Positions 16,429 to 23,851 of a stretch of DNA of 27,863 nucleotides are shown piece by piece; the stretch's first letter is position 1; every line of letters starts with the position of its first letter. The translations under genes and the position numbers were made by a program. The stretch comes from Spirochaetaceae bacterium (GTDB lineage Bacteria; Spirochaetota; Spirochaetia; SZUA-6; Bin103), in NCBI GenBank assembly GCA_026710565.1, contig JAPOQV010000291.1, positions 1 to 27,863 on the forward strand. The letters are read 5' to 3'. The notes under the pieces are model-generated. The model made no database searches. It worked only from the letters and a program-made list of their open reading frames with translations, and had not been told where the DNA came from.

Positions 16429-17337
16429 ATGCATGTCTACTCGAAGGGCGAGCGCTGGTTCGACGTGGTCAACTACACGCTGCTGGCGACGCTTGCGTTC
16501 GTGTGCTTCTACCCGTTCGTGATGATGACCGTTCTGTCGATCAACGCCGGCACGGACAGCATGCGCGGCGGCATCACGTTCTGGCCGCGGGTCTTCACGC
16601 TCGTGAACTACCGGGTCATTCTGGAGAACGCCGCTATCCAGCGGGCGTACATCATCACCGTGCTGCGGACAGTCGTCGGCACCGCGAGCGGTGTCTTCGT
16701 CACGGCGCTGGTCGCATACGGCCTGGCGGAACGGCGCCTTCCCGGCCGCAAGTACATCATGATCTACATGGTGGTCCCGATGTTCTTCTCCGGCGGGCTC
16801 ATCCCCTATTTCCTGCAGCTCCGCGATCTGCGCCTGATCAACACCTTCTGGGTGTACGTCATCCCGCTGCTGTTCAACATCTGGAACTGCATCGTCATGA
16901 AGACCTTCTTTCAGGAGATTCCGGTCAGCCTCAAGGAATCGGCCCGGCTCGATGGCGCCAACGAGTTGACAGTCCTGTTCAGAATCGTGTTCCCGGTGTC
17001 GAAGCCGCTGTTCGCAGCGATCTCGCTGTTCGTGGCGGTCGGCCATTGGAACGACTGGTTCGCCGGCGCCTTCTTCGTCACCCGACAGCACCTGCGGCCG
17101 GTTCAGACCTACCTCATGGGCATCATGACGGCGGATCTCTCGGATTCGTTCAACCAGCAGACGGTGCAGGCGGCGCAGCAGTTGATGGGACGTTTCATCA
17201 CCGACTACTCTACGATCACGTCACTGTCGCTGCGCATGGCTGCGGTGATGATCGCCGTGATACCGATACTGCTGGTGTATCCGTTCCTGCAGAAGTACTT
17301 CGTCAAGGGCGTGCTCATCGGTTCGCTGAAGGGCTGA
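16429..17337 (+). CDS. lplC: CUT1 ABC transporter permease, LplC-type
   Basis: A 302-aa inner-membrane permease, partner of the preceding gene. Signature regions are LATLAFVCFYPFVMMTVLSIN (TM1), the EAA-like loop KESARLDGANELTVLFRIVFPVSKP, GHWNDWFAGAFFV and the C-terminal YPFLQKYFVKGVLIGSLKG. That tail is characteristic of the YtcP/LplC group. The ATG lies 6 nt past the upstream stop, so translation is coupled. The SDR gene begins 22 bp downstream with its own AGGAGG, so transport and oxidation genes share a transcript. Confidence 0.9.
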   Translation: MHVYSKGERWFDVVNYTLLATLAFVCFYPFVMMTVLSINAGTDSMRGGITFWPRVFTLVNYRVILENAAIQRAYIITVLRTVVGTASGVFVTALVAYGLAERRLPGRKYIMIYMVVPMFFSGGLIPYFLQLRDLRLINTFWVYVIPLLFNIWNCIVMKTFFQEIPVSLKESARLDGANELTVLFRIVFPVSKPLFAAISLFVAVGHWNDWFAGAFFVTRQHLRPVQTYLMGIMTADLSDSFNQQTVQAAQQLMGRFITDYSTITSLSLRMAAVMIAVIPILLVYPFLQKYFVKGVLIGSLKG

Positions 17338-17359
17338 TGGACCAGGAGGGGATGACGTG

Positions 17360-18142
17360 ATGAAGGTGGATCTGGGCGGCCGGATCGCGTTGGTCACCGG
17401 TGCCGCGCAGGGCATCGGCCGCGCCATCGCCGACGCCATGACCGCCAACGGCGCACACGTCGTCTACAGCGATGCCGCTGCCGACAGGCTGTCGTCGGAT
17501 CCGCCGGCGGGGCCGCTCACGCAGTCGGCCGAGCTGGATGTCACCAATGATGAGCACATCGATCGCGTCGTGAGCGATCTCCTGGCGGAGCACGGCCGTA
17601 TCGACATCCTGGTCAACAATGCCGGCCTCAACACGTCGAATCGCGTCCCCACGGAACAGGTCTCGGCGGAGGACTGGAACCTGATCATGAACGTCGATCT
17701 GACCGGGACGTTCCGGGTGAGCCGGGCGGTGGCGGCACGGGCGTTGATCCCGCAACGAGCGGGACGGATCATCAACATCGCTTCGGTCGGCGGGATCGTG
17801 CCGTTCCGGCTGCAGTCGGCTTACATCGCCGCAAAGACCGGGCTGATCGGCTTCACCCGCGCCATGGCGCTGGAGTGGGGACAGCACGGCGTGCTGGTGG
17901 ACGCGATCGCGCCGGGCTCCACGGTCACGCAGGCGACCCGCGGGCTGTTCTACGGCGAGTCGGGCGAGTTGAACGAGTCGGCCGTCGAGCTCATGGGGCA
18001 CATTCCGCTCGGCCGGCCGGCTCAGCCCGAGGACATCGCCAACGCGGCGCTGTTCCTCGCGGCACCGGAGAGCTCGTACATTACCGGCCACGTCCTGGTC
18101 GTCGATGGTGGCTGGACCGCGGGGTACGCCCGCGACTTTTGA
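17360..18142 (+). CDS. Short-chain dehydrogenase/reductase (SDR, FabG-like fold)
   Basis: A 260-aa classical SDR. It has the NAD(P)-binding TGAAQGIG (13-20), NNAG (86-89), and the catalytic Ser of IASVGG (S142), Tyr of YIAAK (Y155) and Lys (K159), with the C-terminal YITGHVLVVDGGW. An acidic residue at the strand-2 end (VVYSDAA) suggests NAD preference. ATG 17360 is preferred over the adjacent GTG 17357, since AGGAGGGG lies about 8 nt upstream. Its position after the sugar permeases and before a zinc dehydrogenase suggests oxidation of the imported or released sugar or polyol, not fatty-acid synthesis. Confidence 0.88.
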   Translation: MKVDLGGRIALVTGAAQGIGRAIADAMTANGAHVVYSDAAADRLSSDPPAGPLTQSAELDVTNDEHIDRVVSDLLAEHGRIDILVNNAGLNTSNRVPTEQVSAEDWNLIMNVDLTGTFRVSRAVAARALIPQRAGRIINIASVGGIVPFRLQSAYIAAKTGLIGFTRAMALEWGQHGVLVDAIAPGSTVTQATRGLFYGESGELNESAVELMGHIPLGRPAQPEDIANAALFLAAPESSYITGHVLVVDGGWTAGYARDF

Positions 18143-18171
18143 GAGAGACGGCTGACGAGGGGGATTTGCTG

Positions 18172-19215
18172 ATGCTCGCATGGGTGCTGCACGGTGCGGA
18201 GGATCTCAGACGCGAGGAGCGCGCGGTGCCGCGTCCGCTCGCCGGCCAGGTGCTGGTGCGGGTGGAGCGCGTGGGTGTTTGCGGAAGCGACGTGCGTTAC
18301 TACCAGACCGGCAAGGTCGGTACGTTCACGCCGACAAGGCCGTTCGTGCTCGGTCACGAGTTCTCCGGGCAGATCATCGATGCCGGATCCGAGGCGACCG
18401 GGCTTGCGGTGGGCGATCGGGTGGCAGTCGATCCGGCCCAGCCATGCCTGCGCTGCGACCTCTGCCGCGAGGGGCGCAGCAACCTGTGCGAATCCACGCG
18501 CTACCATGGCAGCGCTGCCAGCGACCCGCCGGTTGACGGCGCGTTCTGCGAGGTGATCGCGGTGCCGGCCAGCAACTGTCATCGCCTGGGTGATGAGGTC
18601 ACCTACGCGGCGGGCGCCCTGCTGGAGCCGCTCGGCATCGCCACCCACGCGGTGCAGCGGGCGGGCGAGCTCATGGGCAAGTCGGTGGTGGTGTCAGGCG
18701 GCGGCCCGATCGGGCAACTGGTGGCCACGGTGTCGAAAGCCGCGGGAGCCGCATTCGTCTCGGTCGGCGATCCGCTCGCGTACCCGCGCTCGGTCGCCGC
18801 CGGCCGCGTGGATCATGCCTTCGACCCGACCGCGGATGCCGGGGCGGCGGAGATAGCGGAACTGACGCGGGGCGGTCCCGCGGTGGTCTTCGAGGCGGCC
18901 GGCGCGGCCGCCTCGCTCGATTGGGCCCTTGCCAACGTACGCCGCGGCGGCCGCGTGGTGCAGATCGGCCACGTGCCGATCCCGACGACCGTGTCCCTGC
19001 ATCTCGTCATGACGAGAGAGCTGGAGATCACGGGGAGCTTCCGGCTGGGCAGCGACGGGTTCTCCGCGGGTGCGGCGCTGGTGGCGAGCGGCAGGATCGA
19101 GATCGAGTCGCTGGTCTCCTCGGTGGCGTCGCTCGACGATGTCCCCTCGGCGATCGAAGCCGCCGCCGACAACGATGCCGAGATCAAGCTGCAGGTGAGC
19201 GCTTCGCACGCGTAG
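18172..19215 (+). CDS. Zinc-dependent medium-chain dehydrogenase, sorbitol/L-idonate dehydrogenase-like
   Basis: A 347-aa MDR enzyme. Catalytic zinc ligands are C37 in VGVCGSD and the HE pair of GHEFSGQ (H62, E63), with E in LLEPLG as the fourth position. The structural zinc site is C92, C95, C98, C106 (CLRCDLCREGRSNLC). The Rossmann motif is VVVSGGGPIGQL. The GHE and LLEPL patterns point to the sorbitol, xylitol or L-idonate 5-dehydrogenase branch. GAGGGGG precedes ATG 18172 by about 8 nt. It is the last gene of the transport/oxidation operon, 29 bp after the SDR. Exact polyol unknown. Confidence 0.88.
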   Translation: MLAWVLHGAEDLRREERAVPRPLAGQVLVRVERVGVCGSDVRYYQTGKVGTFTPTRPFVLGHEFSGQIIDAGSEATGLAVGDRVAVDPAQPCLRCDLCREGRSNLCESTRYHGSAASDPPVDGAFCEVIAVPASNCHRLGDEVTYAAGALLEPLGIATHAVQRAGELMGKSVVVSGGGPIGQLVATVSKAAGAAFVSVGDPLAYPRSVAAGRVDHAFDPTADAGAAEIAELTRGGPAVVFEAAGAAASLDWALANVRRGGRVVQIGHVPIPTTVSLHLVMTRELEITGSFRLGSDGFSAGAALVASGRIEIESLVSSVASLDDVPSAIEAAADNDAEIKLQVSASHA

Positions 19216-19295
19216 AGGCGGAGCGGGCGGCGCTCTGCCCGTCGCGCGGCTCGACGTCACCTGGGTCGGGCTGGAGACACTTGGCGGAAATCGGA

Positions 19296-19301
19296 TAGGG
19301 T
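19296..19301 (+). promoter_or_regulatory. Candidate -10 box (TAGGGT) close to the APH-type kinase start
   Basis: TAGGGT ends 5 nt before ATG 19307, with no better ribosome site. It fits the same TANNNT spacing as at 143 and 3181, but GGG could also act as a weak ribosome site, so the call is tentative. Confidence 0.25.
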
Positions 19302-19306
19302 CTGCC

Positions 19307-20194
19307 ATGGAAGGACCGCGCACCGCCGATGTCGCGCGCATCGGCGATCTGACCGGCCGGCGCCCTGCCGGCTTTCACCACGCTACCGGCGGCTACACGC
19401 CGGCTGAGCGCTGGGTGGTGACCCTGGAGGACGGCGCCAGGGTGTTCGCGAAGATCGGCGTCGACGAGCTGACCGCGGGATGGTTGCGCGACGAGCGGCG
19501 GGTGTACGCGGCCATCGACGGCGACTTCATGCCGGAAGTGCTCGGCTGGGATGACGGCGAGCGGCCGTTGCTGCTGTTGGAGGATCTGAGCGGTTGCGGG
19601 TGGCCGCCACCCTGGGACGACCGGCGGGGCGAGCAGGTTCTGGACTCGCTCGCGCGGCTGCACGCGATCGATGACGCGAGCGCGATCAATCCGCTCGTCG
19701 TCGATGATCCGAGACTTCCCGGATGCTGGCGGCGGGTGGCCGCGGAACCGGCGGCGTTCCTGTCCCTGGGGCTGGCCAGCGAAGGCTGGGTCCGCGACAG
19801 CGCGCCGGTGCTGGCCGCCGCTGCCGAGGGCGCGGAGCTCGACGGGCCGTGCCCGACGCACCTGGACGTGCGCAGCGACAACATCTGCTTCCGCGACGGA
19901 CGGGCGCTGCTGGTGGACTGGAACCAGACCGTGCTGGCCCACCGGGACGTGGATATCGCCTGCTGGCTGCCGAGCCTTCACGCGGAGGGTGGGCCGGCTC
20001 CGGAGGAGATCCTGCCGGACGCCGTGCCGCTGGCGGCGGTGATCAGCGGGTTCTTCGCCGAGCGCGCCGGCAAGCCGGTGATCCCGACGGCGCCGCGCGT
20101 ACGGGTGGTCCAGAAGCAGCAACTCCGCACCGCGCTGCCGTGGGCGGTCAGGGCGCTCGGGCTGCCGCCGCTCGACGGACCGGCGGCGGGGTAG
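19307..20194 (+). CDS. Aminoglycoside phosphotransferase (APH)-family kinase
   Basis: A 295-aa protein of the APH/choline-kinase fold. An N-lobe Lys (VFAKIG, about 49) precedes the hinge LLLLEDLSG. The catalytic loop is HLDVRSDN (185-192, catalytic D187), and the metal-binding Asp is in LLVDWNQ (204-206). All key residues are present. The family phosphorylates many small alcohols; nothing here indicates real aminoglycoside resistance. A DUF1801 gene starts 9 nt after the stop, so the two probably form a small transcription unit. Confidence 0.82.
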   Translation: MEGPRTADVARIGDLTGRRPAGFHHATGGYTPAERWVVTLEDGARVFAKIGVDELTAGWLRDERRVYAAIDGDFMPEVLGWDDGERPLLLLEDLSGCGWPPPWDDRRGEQVLDSLARLHAIDDASAINPLVVDDPRLPGCWRRVAAEPAAFLSLGLASEGWVRDSAPVLAAAAEGAELDGPCPTHLDVRSDNICFRDGRALLVDWNQTVLAHRDVDIACWLPSLHAEGGPAPEEILPDAVPLAAVISGFFAERAGKPVIPTAPRVRVVQKQQLRTALPWAVRALGLPPLDGPAAG

Positions 20195-20203
20195 GATAGC
20201 GGC

Positions 20204-20641
20204 ATGGAACGCGTGGACACCCCGCCGGAGGAGTACCTGGCGTCGCTGCCGGCGGACGTGGGCGCCGACATGACGGCGCTGCACGAACGGATCAAGGCGT
20301 CGCTGCCCGGCCATCCCACGTGCCTGTGGGCGGGCGTCTTCTGGGGCGGCAGCGAGCAGACGATCATCGGCTACGGCGACATGTCGTACGTGCGCTCCGA
20401 CAAGAAGCGGGTGGAGTGGTTCCTGGTCGGCCTGGCGCGGCAGAAGAACTACTACAGCGTCTACGTCAACGCGGCCGACGGCCGGCGCTATCTGGCCGAA
20501 GCCTACGCGGACCGGTTGGGCAAGGCGAAGGTGGGCAAGAGCAGCATCACCTTCCGCACGCTGGCCGACGTCGATCTGGATGTGCTGAGCAAGCTGATCG
20601 AGCGAGCCGGGAAGCTGTCGAGCCCTGATGGTTCCACGTAG
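20204..20641 (+). CDS. DUF1801 domain protein
   Basis: A 145-aa small cytosolic protein of the DUF1801/YdhG-like family. It shows an N-terminal helix (PPEEYLASLPADVGADMTALHERIK), a WAGVFWGGSEQTIIGYGDMSYV core, FLVGLARQKNYYSVYVNA and a Lys-rich GKAKVGKSSITFRTLADVD segment. These match the usual I.A/YF.GIG..K.Y.SLY..P...G KS-I.F pattern. Function in the family is undefined (possible ligand-binding, frataxin-like fold). TAGGAT lies 6 nt before the ATG; its AGGA can act as ribosome site. Ends 6 bp from the convergent glycosylase. Confidence 0.75.
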   Translation: MERVDTPPEEYLASLPADVGADMTALHERIKASLPGHPTCLWAGVFWGGSEQTIIGYGDMSYVRSDKKRVEWFLVGLARQKNYYSVYVNAADGRRYLAEAYADRLGKAKVGKSSITFRTLADVDLDVLSKLIERAGKLSSPDGST

Positions 20642-20647
20642 CCGGCG

Positions 20648-21208
20648 CTACGGGATGCCCGTCGAGCGCAGCGCGGCGCACCACTCGGCAAGCGCGGCCG
20701 AGCGGGACTCCTGCGTGTTCCAGTGCAGCGGACGCGGGCTGGTCGACGGCAGCTCCACGACCTCGGCATTCAGGTCGCGGAAGTGCTGCCGCCACTCCCG
20801 TGCGCGGCGTCCGTTGAGCAGGATCGGAAACGGACCCCGTTCGGCGACCAGTGCGCCGACCGCGTTGGGCTCGGCATCCCGGATGCGGTCGTCCCCGGAT
20901 CCCTGCCGCCGCACGCGGGCATACAGGTCCCAGATCGCCAGGCCGTGGCGTCGCACCGAGGCCACTCGCTCGGCGTACCCTCCGGCGTCGTCGGCGATCA
21001 CCCGGCAGTGGGCGAGCATGCGCCAGAACCGGTTCTGCGGATGTGCGTAGTACTGCCCGGTCTCCAGGGACGCGACGCTCGGAAAGGAACCGAGCACCAA
21101 CGCACGTACCGGACCGTCAGGCAGGATCGGCGGCAGTCCGTGCAACAAACGCCGCTCAGTTTGTCTGTGAGCACCCAGGTGTTGTCCCGCTCTGCGTTCA
21201 TCATCCAC
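20648..21208 (-). CDS. DNA-deoxyinosine/uracil glycosylase (UDG superfamily, HDG-type)
   Basis: The core VLGSFPSVASLETGQYYAHPQNRFWRML is the signature of family 6 UDG (hypoxanthine-DNA glycosylase): the GS.PS..S...GQYYA.P.N.FW motif, with the Asn of the HPQNRFW element as catalytic residue. The LNGRRA and LPSTSPR.. segments near the C-terminus form the second UDG motif (usually LPSTSPA). It removes deaminated bases from DNA. The frame is open upstream to 21466, into the region before the ATPase gene, but those residues do not look conserved. I place the start at GTG 21208 (186 aa), with TTG 21145 (about 166 aa) as alternative; neither has a clear ribosome site. Confidence 0.8.
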   Translation of the reverse strand: MDDERRAGQHLGAHRQTERRLLHGLPPILPDGPVRALVLGSFPSVASLETGQYYAHPQNRFWRMLAHCRVIADDAGGYAERVASVRRHGLAIWDLYARVRRQGSGDDRIRDAEPNAVGALVAERGPFPILLNGRRAREWRQHFRDLNAEVVELPSTSPRPLHWNTQESRSAALAEWCAALRSTGIP

Positions 21209-21332
21209 AGCCGCATGCACGCTATGGTAGTCTACCCCAAGACACATCTGGTTTGTTACAGTTCTGGGGCTCGACCCCACGTACGCGACATGGACGTTGC
21301 CGACCTGATCGTGCGACCACAGGAAAGGGACG

Positions 21333-22688
21333 ATGTTGAAGCATCTTGAGGTCACCAATTTCAAAGCATGGCGCAGGCTGCGGATGCCCTTTGGCAAGGT
21401 GACCGGTCTCTTCGGCGAGAACAGCTCCGGCAAGAGCAGCGTGTTGCAGTTTCTGCTCCTCCTCAAGCAAACGAAGAATGCAACGGATCGTGGCCTCGTC
21501 CTTGACTTCGGTGGACCGACCGAGCTTGTGAATCTCGGCAGGTATCAGGACCTCGTGCATCAAGGTGACGCAAGTGCGGAAATCGACTGGGCGCTCGACT
21601 GGTCGCTTCCGAATCCTATGAAGCTCAGCGACCCGATGAGCCGTCGCAAGGCCGTTCTCATGGAGGGCGACCGTATGAAGGTAGGCTTCCGCGTAGGGTT
21701 GAGAGGGTCTAACTTGTCTGCGCGCTTTCTCAAGTACAGATTCGCCGACACGGACTTCACCATCGAGCCAAAATCCGAAGGATCGACAGGGTTCAATCTG
21801 AAGAAAGACAATCAAAATTTCACTCGTAATCCGGGACGCGGTTGGGCTTTGCCAGGCCCCGTAAAGACCCATCTCTTCCCGGATCAGGCCCGTACGTACT
21901 ACCAGAACACAAGCTTTCTGAGCCACTTCGAAGCAGAGTACGAATCTCTGATGGACCGGATCTTCTATCTTGGTCCTCTCCGAGACCATCCGCAGCGGGA
22001 GTACCGCTGGTCCGGGGCGAGTCCTGCGGATGTCGGGCCTCGCGGCGAGCACAGTGTTGATGCTATCTTGGCGGCGACAGAACGAAACGAGACGCGGAAC
22101 CTCGAGTACCGAGGGCGGCACAAGACCTTCCAAGGAATGATCGCTCATTGGCTGCAGGTCTTGGGCCTGATCGATGCGTTCGAGATCAGGGAGATCGCTC
22201 CTGGATCGAGCCTCTACCAAGCGCGCGTCCGAAAGAGCGATGGCAGTCCGGAAACGATGTTGACGGATGTCGGATTCGGCGTGTCCCAGGTTCTTCCGGT
22301 CCTCGTGCTTCTGTACTATGTGCCCGAGGGCTCGATCGTGCTGATGGAGCAGCCGGAGATTCACCTGCATCCATCCGTGCAGAGCGGCTTGGCGGATGTG
22401 ATGCTGGCGGTCGCAGCACATCGGGGAGTGCAGATCATCGTCGAGAGCCACAGCGAGCATCTATTGCGACGGTTTCAGCGCCGTGCAGCCGAAGGAAACA
22501 CTCCGGCATCCGATTTGAAACTTTATTTCGTTTCCAATGACTGCGGAGTAGCGGAACTGAATGACTTGGAGCTGAACGAGTGGGGTCAGATAGAAAAGTG
22601 GCCTGATCGTTTCTTCGGAGACGAAATGGAGGAGATCACCGCGATTAGCAAGGCATCTCTGAAGCGGCGGATCGACGAGTCGAGATGA
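21333..22688 (+). CDS. AAA/ABC-type ATPase, DUF3696-like (OLD/SMC-family head)
   Basis: A 451-aa protein with Walker A GENSSGKSS (28-36), preceded by the strand LEVTNFKAW typical of SMC/OLD-like ATPases. An ABC-like signature, DVGFGVSQVLPVL, lies near residue 310. Walker B with a catalytic Glu is SIVLMEQPEIHLHPS (334-348), and the switch His is in ESHSEHLLRR (371-380). A C-terminal WPDRFFGDEMEEI is the DUF3696 tail. No coiled-coil arm is seen. GGAAAGGGA precedes the ATG. The stop overlaps the next gene as ATGA, so ATPase and PIN nuclease are coupled. Base composition is clearly less GC-rich than the flanks, suggesting transfer. In defence systems such ATPases act as sensors for an attached nuclease; that role here is inference. 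Confidence 0.85.
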   Translation: MLKHLEVTNFKAWRRLRMPFGKVTGLFGENSSGKSSVLQFLLLLKQTKNATDRGLVLDFGGPTELVNLGRYQDLVHQGDASAEIDWALDWSLPNPMKLSDPMSRRKAVLMEGDRMKVGFRVGLRGSNLSARFLKYRFADTDFTIEPKSEGSTGFNLKKDNQNFTRNPGRGWALPGPVKTHLFPDQARTYYQNTSFLSHFEAEYESLMDRIFYLGPLRDHPQREYRWSGASPADVGPRGEHSVDAILAATERNETRNLEYRGRHKTFQGMIAHWLQVLGLIDAFEIREIAPGSSLYQARVRKSDGSPETMLTDVGFGVSQVLPVLVLLYYVPEGSIVLMEQPEIHLHPSVQSGLADVMLAVAAHRGVQIIVESHSEHLLRRFQRRAAEGNTPASDLKLYFVSNDCGVAELNDLELNEWGQIEKWPDRFFGDEMEEITAISKASLKRRIDESR

Positions 22689-23164
22689 TCGTCAGTGTCG
22701 TGGACACCAATGTCGCGATCGCAGCCAATGGGCGAGAGACCCATGCGGATCTGCAGTGCCAGCTTGAGTGCGTCGAGACGCTTGAAGCCGTCTGTGCCCG
22801 ACAGGTTGTCGCTATGGACGACAGAAACTTTATTTTCGACGAGTACAGGGAGCACTTGAGTTTCGCGGGCATCCCTGGTGTGGGAGACAAGTTTTTCAAG
22901 CACGTCTTCGATCACATGTATGGCGGTAGTCAGGTGCGCCTGGTTTCGATAACGCCGTGCAATGACATCGGTCGCGGCTTCGAGGAACTCCCGATCAACG
23001 GTCTCGACCCATCCGATCGCAAGTTTCTCGCCACGGCGCTGGTTGCGGATGCCGACATACTCAACGCGACGGACAGTGACTGGAGTGAGCAGGGGGATCT
23101 AACGAGCAAGTTGGGAGTGACGATTCGCCAGCTATGCCCACAGCATGCTTCGCGAAACTCATAA
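22685..23164 (+). CDS. PIN-domain ribonuclease-like protein
   Basis: A 159-aa protein with PIN-fold acidic residues in order: D7 in VVDTN, E53 in FIFDEYREHL, D108/D111 in LDPSDRKFLATAL and D130/D132 in NATDSDW. They would bind Mg2+ or Mn2+ for RNA cleavage. It is longer than a typical VapC, and the mid-segment FEELPINGLDPSDRKFL is unlike VapC. The start overlaps the ATPase stop (ATGA) and the end overlaps the RNA ligase start by 20 bp, so all three are one transcript. No antitoxin-like gene is adjacent, so this is not a standard vapBC pair; the ATPase is the natural partner. All catalytic positions look intact. Confidence 0.8.
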   Translation: MIVSVVDTNVAIAANGRETHADLQCQLECVETLEAVCARQVVAMDDRNFIFDEYREHLSFAGIPGVGDKFFKHVFDHMYGGSQVRLVSITPCNDIGRGFEELPINGLDPSDRKFLATALVADADILNATDSDWSEQGDLTSKLGVTIRQLCPQHASRNS

Positions 23165-23837
23165 ATCGTCGATCTTCGCGGATCACCCAGTGTTGAAGTA
23201 TCCGAGGACGCCATACTGGCCGTATTCTCCCGGGACGTCCGGGGATGATGACGAGCTGGCCGATCCCACTCTGTTCGCCGGTCGACCGATCGTCGTGAGC
23301 GAGAAGCTGGACGGTGGCAATACGCTCCTCCACCGGGGACAGGTGTATGCGCGCAGCGTGTTCGCTCCTTCGACGGGGAAGTGGATGGCGATGGTCAAGA
23401 AACACCATGCATGGAAAGTGATGGAACCGGACGTGTTTCTCTACGGCGAAGACATCTACGGAGTACACAGCATCGAGTACGATCCGGTTCCTGAGGCCGA
23501 GACGTTTTACGCCTTCGCGCTTCGCGACGCGGAAGGCTGCTTCGCCTCGTGCCGGGAGATGGTGAGCTACGCGGAAGAACGCGAGATTCCGGTAGTCCCG
23601 ACCCTGTTCGAAGGGACGTTCTTGGAGGTTCGCGACCTTCGTGACTTTGTGAGCAGGGCGCACGCGGAGCCGTCGGCGTTGGGCGGTGCGCGAGAGGGGG
23701 TGGTGATACGGGCGGCGCGCGCGTTTCCGGCGCAGGAATTCACGGACAACGTCTGCAAGAGCGTCCGGGCGGGGCATGTCCAATCCGAGGAGCATTGGTC
23801 GAAGAACTGGAGGGCATGCCGGATCGCGACCCGTTGA
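23145..23837 (+). CDS. ATP-dependent RNA ligase family protein
   Basis: A 230-aa nucleotidyltransferase. Motif I is EKLDGGN with the adenylated Lys K54; motif III is FLYGEDIYGVHSI (98-110), motif IV EGVVIR (184-189) and motif V around VCKSVRAGH (K205). The N-terminal KYPRTPYWPYSPG stretch is a hallmark, in my memory, of a bacterial Rnl-like RNA ligase group. The protein would seal 3'-OH/5'-phosphate RNA ends. It has essentially no C-terminal domain beyond the core. It overlaps the PIN gene by 20 bp. No ribosome site precedes the ATG, so translation probably depends on coupling; GTG 23189 (VLKYPRT) is an alternative start. Family membership is confident; the RNA substrate is unknown. Confidence 0.85.
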   Translation: MLRETHKSSIFADHPVLKYPRTPYWPYSPGTSGDDDELADPTLFAGRPIVVSEKLDGGNTLLHRGQVYARSVFAPSTGKWMAMVKKHHAWKVMEPDVFLYGEDIYGVHSIEYDPVPEAETFYAFALRDAEGCFASCREMVSYAEEREIPVVPTLFEGTFLEVRDLRDFVSRAHAEPSALGGAREGVVIRAARAFPAQEFTDNVCKSVRAGHVQSEEHWSKNWRACRIATR

Positions 23838-23851
23838 GGATAGGGAAGGAT

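Noticed and set aside
15423..17360. A 645-codon open frame spanning both permease genes
   Set aside because: It is a shifted-frame shadow with Arg/His-rich sequence and no TM helices; the two permease frames have EAA loops and hydrophobic segments.
19307..20194. Aminoglycoside resistance gene
   Set aside because: Only the general APH fold motifs are present; nothing specific to known resistance enzymes is seen.
20998..21216. Alternative frame starting MRLWMMNAERDNTW upstream of the glycosylase
   Set aside because: It is out of frame with the glycosylase motifs and shows no family resemblance; probably chance.
21261..21286. GTTCTGGGGCTCGACCCCAC looks like a tRNA T-arm and could mark an attachment site
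   Set aside because: The loop does not hold the TTCGA pattern in the right register, and no acceptor, D or anticodon arm is found around it.
22685..23164. The PIN gene as a VapC toxin
   Set aside because: No VapB-like antitoxin is adjacent; it is coupled to an ATPase and a ligase, and its length and middle region are unlike VapC.
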